20,204 nt of DNA, from assembly GCA_024643595.1 (NCBI GenBank), contig JAHEMS010000008.1, forward strand, positions 1 through 20,204. The letters run 5' to 3'. Each line of letters starts with the position of its first letter. Position 1 is the stretch's first letter. The notes beneath the pieces were generated by a model. The model searched no databases. It saw only the letters and a list, made by a program, of their open reading frames with translations, and had not been told where the DNA came from. This DNA comes from Bacteroidota bacterium (lineage in GTDB: Bacteria; Bacteroidota; Bacteroidia; Cytophagales; Cyclobacteriaceae). The position numbers were made by a program, and so were the translations under genes. Shown here piece by piece: positions 14,612-20,204 of this stretch.

Positions 14612-17044
14612 ATGATTAATAAGTCCCCCACGCCAATAAAATTCTATATCCTGGTAGTCATGATGCTATTATGCATGATTGGATACAGCCAGCAAAATAC
14701 ATCTCAGGTAAAAGGCCTTATTAAAGGACCTGATAATGCTCCGGTTGCGTTTGCAACTGTAATCCTTTTACGTCAGGATTCTGTATTTATAAAAGGAGAA
14801 GTCAGCAAAGAGGATGGATCATTCGAGATTGTCGGCATCAAACCCGACACTTATCGTGTCAAGGTTCAAAACCTTGAATACGAAACACACCAGACAGATA
14901 ATTTTAACCTTAGTCCAAACGAGACCAAGACTTTACCGGCTATTAAATTGGAAAAGTCAGTAACACAATTGGATGAAGTGGTCGTTGAAGGGAAAAAGGC
15001 ATTAGTGGAAGTGCATGCGGACAAGATGGTATTCAATGTGGCCAGCAGCGTTAATGCATCAGGCTTTAATGGGCTTGAATTACTGGGTAAGGCTCCAGGT
15101 GTAATGATTGATCTGGATAATAACATACTCCTAAAAGGCAAAAGTGGTGTTCGGATTTTCATAAATGGCCGGCCAAGCAGGCTTTCCGGAACCGACCTTG
15201 CCGTTATGCTTCAAAGTATGCAATCGGATAACATCGAATCCATTGAGATTATTACCAATCCTTCCTCCAAATATGAGGCGGAAGGAAATGCAGGAATTAT
15301 TAATATTCGATTGAAAAAAAATAGTGATGCTGGTTTCAATGGCACTATCGTGTCATCTTATTCTAAAGGAGACCTGCCGAGAAACAATAATGGATTAACC
15401 TTAAATTATAACAAAAAGAAAGTCAATACCTATGGGGATATAGCCCGCTTTGGCAATAAATTTCAGGATGATTTCATTGACACCAAGGAACAAAGTGGAT
15501 TTCTGATGGACCAATATTCCTATGGTATAAATAAAAATAAGGGAATTAATTATTCGGCTGGAATAGACTATACCATTAACAGCAAGCATTCAATAAGTTT
15601 GGTTGGCCGCGGAGTGAAGAATGATGGCCTCAATAATTCTAATGCTGTTACTTCGATTATTGGCAACCAGCCAACTACTATTCTTGATTCGGAAAGCAAT
15701 GCCGATATCAGCTCTAAAAACCTGAACTATAACTTAAACTATCAGTATAACGCTTCTCCAACAAGTACACTCAGTGCAAATATAAGTCATGGCACATACT
15801 CAAGTGAATCATTAACGGAACAACCCAATGCTTATTATGAATCAAACGGGACTCTTATCAAAGAAGTAAACAATTCATTTGACGCAAAAAATAATATTAA
15901 TCTTTGGTCTGCCCAGGCGGATTTTGAAAAAAGATTTAAAGCGGTGACTTTCTCAACAGGAGGAAAGTACTCCTATATAAATACAGACAATCAATTTTCT
16001 TTTTATAATATCGAAAATGGAATTCCTATCCTCGATATAAACAGAAGCAATAATTTCACTTACCTGGAAAAGGTGTCTTCACTATATATGATTCTGGGCA
16101 CAAGCCTGAGTGAAAAAATTAAATTGAATGCCGGCTTACGCATGGAAAACACTTCGTCTGCCGGAAGATTGAGAAGTGAGATACCAACAAAGGATAGCGA
16201 TGTGGAAAGAAACTATACCAACCTGTTCCCCAATGTCAGTTTATCCTACAGTAATAAAAAGAATTCAGAATTTAATGTAAGTGTAGGCAGAAGAATTACA
16301 AGGCCTACGTATTCTGACCTAAATCCATTTGAAACCAAGTTAAGTCAACTTATGATCTTTAAAGGCAATCCCTTTCTGAAGCCAACATATGTAACTAATT
16401 ATGAAGTCACCTATTCCTTCAAAAATAAACTTGTCATATCCAATACGTATAGTGTAACGACCGGTTTTTTTGCTCAGATTCTACATATTATTGACACCAC
16501 CGGGACTGTTTTAATCCCCCAAAACATGCAGCGATCAACCAATAATGGTTTGTCGATCAGTTATCCGGTGACGGTATCTAAATGGTGGGAATTTACTTCT
16601 TTTGTGAACTACAATTATACAACGTATAACGGTGAGTTTGAAAATACAGTAATCGATCTCAATGCCAGTATCTACAATTTCAGAATACAAAATAATTTCA
16701 ATCTGCCTGGCAAATTTAAATTGGAAATTACCTACTCGTATAATAGCCCGTGGATATGGAGGGGCTCCATTAAGATTGAAAGCACAACAGCCCTTAACCT
16801 GGGGGTAAGAAAAGATTTCTTCGATGGGAGGCTGCAATTAAGAATGACAGCCACTGATCTTTTTAATACCACCAGTGATTATCCTTACCATGGAAACTAT
16901 GGAGGCCTGGATATAAATGGAATAAGATCTTTTGATACTAAACGCTTTGGCGCCGGGCTTACCTTCAAATTTGGAAATCAAAAATTAAAATCGTCCAGAA
17001 GAAAGAAGAGCGGACTCGAAGATGAATTGAACCGGATTAATTAG
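14612..17044 (+). CDS. TonB-receptor-like outer membrane beta-barrel protein
   Basis: An 810-residue outer membrane protein. Residues 1-26 are a signal peptide ending YSQ. A carboxypeptidase-regulatory-like beta-sandwich domain follows at about 32-115 (VKGLIKGPDNAPVAFATV start), then a plug domain at about 120-232 with LLGKAPGV, FINGRPSRLSG and the SIEIITNPSSKYEAEGNAGI hallmark. The rest is an alternating-strand barrel of the OMP_b-brl_3 type. The C-terminus is a last strand (FGAGLTFKFG) plus a basic tail of about 25 residues ending GLEDELNRIN, which recurs in this family. It is probably a receptor or transporter for an unidentified ligand. No SusD-like partner and no TonB/ExbBD genes are adjacent. 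The 3' end faces the nucleotidase gene 25 nt away. Confidence 0.92.
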   Translation: MINKSPTPIKFYILVVMMLLCMIGYSQQNTSQVKGLIKGPDNAPVAFATVILLRQDSVFIKGEVSKEDGSFEIVGIKPDTYRVKVQNLEYETHQTDNFNLSPNETKTLPAIKLEKSVTQLDEVVVEGKKALVEVHADKMVFNVASSVNASGFNGLELLGKAPGVMIDLDNNILLKGKSGVRIFINGRPSRLSGTDLAVMLQSMQSDNIESIEIITNPSSKYEAEGNAGIINIRLKKNSDAGFNGTIVSSYSKGDLPRNNNGLTLNYNKKKVNTYGDIARFGNKFQDDFIDTKEQSGFLMDQYSYGINKNKGINYSAGIDYTINSKHSISLVGRGVKNDGLNNSNAVTSIIGNQPTTILDSESNADISSKNLNYNLNYQYNASPTSTLSANISHGTYSSESLTEQPNAYYESNGTLIKEVNNSFDAKNNINLWSAQADFEKRFKAVTFSTGGKYSYINTDNQFSFYNIENGIPILDINRSNNFTYLEKVSSLYMILGTSLSEKIKLNAGLRMENTSSAGRLRSEIPTKDSDVERNYTNLFPNVSLSYSNKKNSEFNVSVGRRITRPTYSDLNPFETKLSQLMIFKGNPFLKPTYVTNYEVTYSFKNKLVISNTYSVTTGFFAQILHIIDTTGTVLIPQNMQRSTNNGLSISYPVTVSKWWEFTSFVNYNYTTYNGEFENTVIDLNASIYNFRIQNNFNLPGKFKLEITYSYNSPWIWRGSIKIESTTALNLGVRKDFFDGRLQLRMTATDLFNTTSDYPYHGNYGGLDINGIRSFDTKRFGAGLTFKFGNQKLKSSRRKKSGLEDELNRIN

Positions 17045-17069
17045 GGGAAGCCCATAGATTGACAGCTGA

Positions 17070-17591
17070 TCACAATAAATAATCCCTGACTTCCAGCCAG
17101 CCATTGAGTCTTTTAAAATGATTGAACTGCAGATTGTGAGGCGCGGAAAACAATAACTTCTCCCCATTAAATGTTTCCAGGTTGTGCGGCAAATCATCAA
17201 TCATATAATCACCATGCACGATGCTCTTACGGCCGCAAAAAACAAATTGCTTCCAATGCAAAAATGGGAAATGCTCTTTTAACCATTCCAGCTTTTCCGG
17301 CAAGGAATTTGGAAATTCCATAGCCGATGACACAATGAATAATTCATATTTTTGGTTGAGCTCTTTCATGACTTCCTGACTGTGTTCTTTCACCTCCATC
17401 TTTCTGAAAAAATCCTTTCGAAAGGTGAAGTCATAAACCGTTTCATGATTGCCCGGAAACCGTTCCATCTCATTTTTATGATTCATAGACTCACGTGGTA
17501 CACGAATGCCAAACTCTTTTTCATAAAAATTGATGAACTGACCAGTGGCATCGGCCATCACATCGTCCATGTCAATAATCAATCGTTTCAT
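17070..17591 (-). CDS. HAD-family 5'-nucleotidase, 5'(3')-deoxyribonucleotidase type
   Basis: A 173-residue cytoplasmic HAD hydrolase of the NT5C type, which removes phosphate from (deoxy)nucleoside monophosphates. HAD motif I is D7-M-D9-D10-V with the nucleophile D7 and acid/base D9. Motif II is VSSA (around 91-94). Motif IV is MIDDLPHN (129-136) with the Mg-binding DD. The small size and the N-terminal IIDMDDVMAD fit the bacterial members of this group. Its ATG is at 17591, divergent from the sigma-factor gene with a 115-nt gap, and its end is convergent with the outer membrane protein gene. Substrate preference is inferred from the family only. Confidence 0.88.
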   Translation of the reverse strand: MKRLIIDMDDVMADATGQFINFYEKEFGIRVPRESMNHKNEMERFPGNHETVYDFTFRKDFFRKMEVKEHSQEVMKELNQKYELFIVSSAMEFPNSLPEKLEWLKEHFPFLHWKQFVFCGRKSIVHGDYMIDDLPHNLETFNGEKLLFSAPHNLQFNHFKRLNGWLEVRDYLL

Positions 17592-17706
17592 AGAAGTCGC
17601 AATGATAGCTAAGTTTTATCAAAAGAAAATCACGACTTTGGGAATATTCTGAATGAACCGATTGTCTAACATAAAAATTTAATTGGATTTCATACCTTAA
17701 AAAATT

Positions 17707-18237
17707 ATGGAACAACCCACTGATGAGGTATTGATTGGGAAATCCAATGCGGGAGATACGGCAGCCTTCAAAATGCTGGTAATAAGGCACGAAGGAAAAG
17801 TGGCTGGAGTGATCAAGTCTATGCTTGGAGATGTCTCAGAGGCAGAAGATGTAGGACAGGAAGTATTCATCCGGTTTTATGATGCACTTGGTAAGTTTAG
17901 GGGTGAATCACAAGTAAGTACGTACCTCGTGAGAATTGCGATCAACTTGTCACTCAATGAGCTTAAAAGAAGAAAGCGTGCCGCTTCACGCTATACTTCA
18001 ATTGAAGCAGCCGCCGGTAAGGGATCAGAAAATATGATGGATTTGAAAGAGCAATTGAATTATGAATTCGGCCGGCTTGATCCGGAATTTCAGGCCGTCG
18101 CTAGCCTCCGGTTGATCGACGGATATTCAACCGTAGAAACTGCTGAAATACTGGAGATACCACTGGGCACGGTGTTGTCACGATTGGCGAGGGCTCAACA
18201 AAAATTAAGAATGGCACTCTCAAAAAAATTGAAATGA
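17707..18237 (+). CDS. ECF-type RNA polymerase sigma factor
   Basis: A 176-residue group IV sigma factor with only regions 2 and 4. Region 2 is about 20-90 (AEDVGQEVFIRFYDAL at 46-61, then STYLVRIAINLSLNELKRRKR). Region 4 is about 118-172 with the helix-turn-helix GYSTVETAEILEIPLGTVLSRLARAQQKLR. A Ser-rich/charged linker (about 95-117) separates them. It directs RNA polymerase to a small regulon under an envelope or stress signal. Its TGA overlaps the ATG of the next gene (18234-18237), the classic arrangement of a sigma with its anti-sigma. The target promoter sequence is not visible; the 115-nt gap upstream has only a partial -7 box (TACCTTAA, 17693-17700). Confidence 0.93.
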   Translation: MEQPTDEVLIGKSNAGDTAAFKMLVIRHEGKVAGVIKSMLGDVSEAEDVGQEVFIRFYDALGKFRGESQVSTYLVRIAINLSLNELKRRKRAASRYTSIEAAAGKGSENMMDLKEQLNYEFGRLDPEFQAVASLRLIDGYSTVETAEILEIPLGTVLSRLARAQQKLRMALSKKLK

Positions 18238-18662
18238 AGAACGAACATTTTTCTGCCTATGAAGAACTTCTTTTGAAGTCGTTTGATGTGGCCTTGTCAG
18301 CACGAGAGCAGGAAAGACTATCCCTGCTAATGCAGAATGAACCCACTTTGAGAAGGCAAAGTGACCAGTATTTGAAAATCCGTGATATGATGTTACGCAT
18401 TGAACCAGATACCTTCGGCCCTTTTTTTGCAGAGCGCATAATGAATCAACTCAAGCAGCGTGTCAATGAAATTGATTACCTGATTTTTTTCTTTTTTAAA
18501 AAATACCAGGTTCTGGCACTCGGTGTATTGGTGGCTTTGCTCATCACCAACCTACTGCTCACTGACCAGCTGACCCTAAAATCCTTGTTTGGTGTGGATC
18601 AGCAAACCACGGAAGATATTTTATCGATTGATTTATATAAAAACTTAATTGAACATCCATGA
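18234..18662 (+). CDS. Single-pass membrane protein, probable anti-sigma factor
   Basis: A 142-residue protein with a cytoplasmic N-terminal helical part (about 1-80), a membrane helix at about 92-109 (preceded by the run IFFFFKK at 84-90), and a short periplasmic tail of about 33 residues. The N-terminal ELLLKSFDVALSAREQERL resembles the start of anti-sigma domains in which a short helix binds sigma regions. There is no zinc-binding HxxxCxxC motif, so it is not a ZAS-type anti-sigma. The role is inferred from the 4-nt overlap with the sigma gene and the membrane topology. It also overlaps the following gene by 4 nt. Confidence 0.78.
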   Translation: MKNEHFSAYEELLLKSFDVALSAREQERLSLLMQNEPTLRRQSDQYLKIRDMMLRIEPDTFGPFFAERIMNQLKQRVNEIDYLIFFFFKKYQVLALGVLVALLITNLLLTDQLTLKSLFGVDQQTTEDILSIDLYKNLIEHP

Positions 18663-19042
18663 CACCTGAAAGAAAAAGAGCCCTGATCACCATTTCAGCG
18701 ACATTGATCATTGGCATATTAATAGGCGCACTCAGCATAGGGCTTTGGAACAAACAAGGTGGCGGTGGCCGGCCGTCTGGGGGTCAAAAACAACATGGAA
18801 AAGAAGCGTTTGTCAAAAAAATATTTTCTGTAATTAAGGCCGATACGGCAACAGCAAGACAGTTGCGTCCTTTGATCAATGAAACGATGGCACAAATCGA
18901 TTCTTTGCAAAAACATACTGATGAAGAGATGGGGAAAGTCATCCATTCTTTTGAGGTAAAAGTTCAACCTCTGATCTCCGAAAAGCAGATGCAGCAGCTT
19001 AAAGATTTTCATCAAAGAGGCAGAGAAAAAGAAAGGAGGTAA
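18659..19042 (+). CDS. Membrane-anchored Spy/CpxP-like periplasmic helical protein
   Basis: A 127-residue protein. Residues 8-30 are an N-terminal membrane helix, followed by a Gly-rich linker (GGGGRPSGG, 34-42) and a charged helical domain (50-127) with many Gln, Lys and Glu. The pattern of paired helices ending in LISEKQMQQLKDFHQRGREKE resembles Spy/CpxP-type and periplasmic heavy-metal-sensor proteins, where a KxQxxxL segment closes the second helix. It has no Cys or His cluster that clearly binds metal. The 4-nt overlap with the anti-sigma-like gene suggests it senses an envelope signal for the sigma factor. This assignment is by shape, not by a diagnostic motif. Confidence 0.72.
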   Translation: MTPERKRALITISATLIIGILIGALSIGLWNKQGGGGRPSGGQKQHGKEAFVKKIFSVIKADTATARQLRPLINETMAQIDSLQKHTDEEMGKVIHSFEVKVQPLISEKQMQQLKDFHQRGREKERR

Positions 19043-19062
19043 GAATATATTCCTACCTCCTT
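19022..19062 (-). terminator. Rho-independent terminator, best read on the minus strand
   Basis: A perfect 9-bp stem, AAGGAGGTA (19033-19041) with TACCTCCTT (19054-19062), is continued inside by GAAT/ATTC pairing. On the minus strand it is followed by TTCTTTTTCTCT, a good U-tract, so it would terminate the DUF302 gene, whose stop lies 23 nt before the hairpin. On the plus strand only TT follows. The stem covers the last codons and TAA of the Spy-like gene. Confidence 0.65.
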
Positions 19063-19085
19063 AGCAATGAGCACCGTGTAATGCC

Positions 19086-19478
19086 CTAATTGAGATTATC
19101 GATTACCCTGCGAAGTTTTTGCTGAATTTCAGTAGCAATGGCTCCTAACGATTCATTTTTGACCGCTATCATAGATGCTATAGGATCTACTGCTGTAACC
19201 TCCACAAGTCCATTTTCATTTTCTTCCACCACTACATTACAGGGAAGGAAGACTCCTATTTTGTCTTCACTTTGCAGGGCCTTGTGAGCAAACTGGGGAT
19301 TGCATGCTCCCAAAATTTTATACTTTTTAAAATCCACATCAATTTTCTTCTTCAATGTTTCCTTGACATCAATTTCGGTGAGTACACCAAATCCTTCTCT
19401 CTTAAGTTCAGTGGTAACTTGTTCAACGGCCTCATCGAAGCCTTTACCTTTCAGCACTTTGTTATAATAGTAAGCCAT
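19086..19478 (-). CDS. DUF302 family protein
   Basis: A 130-residue cytoplasmic protein matching DUF302 over its length. The start (MAYYYNKVLKGKGFDEAVEQVTTELKREGFGVLTEIDV) is the family's N-terminal strand-helix-strand. The central block ILGACNPQFAHKALQSED (55-72) and the strand IGVFLPCNVVVEE (74-86) are hallmarks, as is VTAVDP (94-99). C59 and C80 are the only cysteines. No function is established for the family. It has no signal peptide. It converges on the sigma-factor unit and is separated from the sulfatase gene behind it by 51 nt. Confidence 0.9.
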   Translation of the reverse strand: MAYYYNKVLKGKGFDEAVEQVTTELKREGFGVLTEIDVKETLKKKIDVDFKKYKILGACNPQFAHKALQSEDKIGVFLPCNVVVEENENGLVEVTAVDPIASMIAVKNESLGAIATEIQQKLRRVIDNLN

Positions 19479-19529
19479 AATTATAGAATTTTGTAAGAAT
19501 AATGTTAATTCCTTCCTGATTACACGAGA

Positions 19530-20204
19530 CTACTCCATAAAGTTCCATTGCTGAACCCTAGTGTGATGTTGATGCTCCATCCCTGCAATCTTTTGAATTT
19601 TACGAATCAATGATGGATTCTTTTCTGCCAGGTTGAGACTTTCACTGACATCTGATTTCAGATTATACAACTCCCATTTCGCATTCTTATCCTTCACCAT
19701 ATTTTTCTTAACCGCCTTCCAATCACCCATGCGTACGGCTTGCTGCCCGCCGTATTCTACCAATTCAAAATAAAGAAATTCATGCCTGGCTTGTTTATTA
19801 CCCAAAAGCTCCGGCAAAAAAGATATACCATCTGTCTTAGGAATTGAAACTTTCAATAGTTCTGCAACGGTGGCTTTGATGTCATATTGAACTGCCACAT
19901 GAGGGCTAATGCTTCCTGGCTTAATATAAGTTGGCCATGACGCGATAAACGGAATTCGTATCCCGCCTTCATAAAGTGAACCCTTTAACTCACGCAACTC
20001 ACCATTACTATTAAAAAATTCCGGGTCTGTTCCTCCTACTGGAAAAGCAGCTCCGTTATCACTTGTGAATAAGACGATCGTATTTTCTCTTTTACCGAGG
20101 GCATCCACTTGCTTCATGATCTCACCCACCTTTTTATCCAGATAGGTGATCATGGCAGCATAGGTTGCCCTTGGATATTTCGTGGGGCAATATCCATTAT
20201 TCCC
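19530..20204 (-). CDS. Sulfatase, C-terminal part (runs off the right edge)
   Basis: The visible 224 residues are the C-terminal part of an S1-type (arylsulfatase A-like) sulfatase, open to the window edge with no stop. The calcium-site motif FTSDNGA and the later KGSLYEGGIRIPFIASWP block are classic. The C-terminal subdomain ends AKWELYNLKSDVSESLNLAEK, the usual WELYDLxxDPxExxNLA signature. The N-terminal C/S-x-P-x-R formylglycine motif and any signal peptide lie outside the window, so activity and substrate cannot be judged. Likely substrates of this class are sulfated polysaccharides. The gene lies behind DUF302 on the same strand, so its upstream part is beyond position 20204. Confidence 0.92.
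   Translation of the reverse strand, partial: GNNGYCPTKYPRATYAAMITYLDKKVGEIMKQVDALGKRENTIVLFTSDNGAAFPVGGTDPEFFNSNGELRELKGSLYEGGIRIPFIASWPTYIKPGSISPHVAVQYDIKATVAELLKVSIPKTDGISFLPELLGNKQARHEFLYFELVEYGGQQAVRMGDWKAVKKNMVKDKNAKWELYNLKSDVSESLNLAEKNPSLIRKIQKIAGMEHQHHTRVQQWNFME

Noticed and set aside
14612..17044. SusC-type receptor of a polysaccharide utilisation locus
   Set aside because: There is no SusD-like gene next to it, and the length (810 residues) and barrel type fit the OMP_b-brl_3 family rather than SusC (about 1000 residues).
18483..18505. T7-C-T6-A6 run in the anti-sigma-like gene as a programmed frameshift site
   Set aside because: In the reading frame the run is TTT TTC TTT TTT AAA AAA TAC, which does not give an X XXY YYZ heptamer in phase, and the zero frame continues into a sensible membrane helix. 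It is only a possible slippage or sequencing-error spot.
1..20204. tRNA, rRNA, CRISPR, insertion sequence, prophage or defence genes
   Set aside because: No regularly spaced repeats, tRNA-like cloverleaf, transposase motifs, terminal inverted repeats or known defence domains were recognised on either strand.

Overview
The window looks like chromosomal DNA of a Bacteroidota bacterium, probably a Cytophagales-type free-living heterotroph. Three things point there. Several intergenic gaps carry the Bacteroidota promoter signature (TTG/TTTG about 18-22 nt upstream of TAnnTTTG-like -7 boxes) instead of sigma70 -35/-10 boxes. Shine-Dalgarno sequences are scarce. The protein set is typical of the group: a carboxypeptidase-regulatory-like domain plus TonB-receptor-like outer membrane barrel, a large S9 peptidase with a signal peptide, DUF2721, and a long-form PurM. 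The genus cannot be fixed from sequence reading alone. Coding density is high and no gap exceeds 300 bases. I see no tRNA, rRNA, insertion sequence, phage gene or CRISPR array.

Layout. Positions 1-5883 are read on the minus strand: a possible gene start at the left edge, a membrane-anchored serine hydrolase of the beta-lactamase/class C type, a membrane-anchored diheme cytochrome c with its own promoter, the mismatch-repair ATPase MutS, and an exported SAM-methyltransferase-fold protein. From 5949 transcription turns to the plus strand: a compact cluster of a SpoU/TrmH-family RNA methyltransferase, an uncharacterised 156-residue protein overlapping it by 4 nt, and a VF530/DUF2132 small DNA-binding-type protein. 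Next come PurM (purine synthesis), a ferric-reductase-like/MsrQ-like heme membrane protein 15 nt behind it, and a secreted family 9 glycoside hydrolase. A convergent DUF2721 membrane protein (11065-11466, minus) shares a divergent promoter region with a secreted prolyl-oligopeptidase-type S9 peptidase (11580-14402). A large outer membrane beta-barrel protein follows (14612-17044).

The right end holds a convergent HAD-type 5'-nucleotidase (17070-17591, minus). Then comes a tightly coupled three-gene unit on the plus strand (17707-19042), in which an ECF sigma factor, a small single-pass membrane protein in the anti-sigma position and a Spy/CpxP-like membrane-anchored periplasmic helical protein are joined by 4-nt ATGA overlaps. 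This unit faces a DUF302 protein (19086-19478, minus), with a strong hairpin lying across the last codons of the Spy-like gene. The window ends in the C-terminal part of a sulfatase (minus) that runs off the right edge.

Taken together this is mostly core housekeeping (mutS, purM, trmH-like) mixed with secreted polymer-degrading enzymes (GH9, S9 peptidase, sulfatase) and envelope functions. The best candidate for an under-described system is the sigma/anti-sigma/Spy-like trio at 17707-19042. The 156-residue unknown between the TrmH-like and VF530 genes is the best candidate for an under-described protein. I find no clear sign of a wholly novel defence or mobile system.
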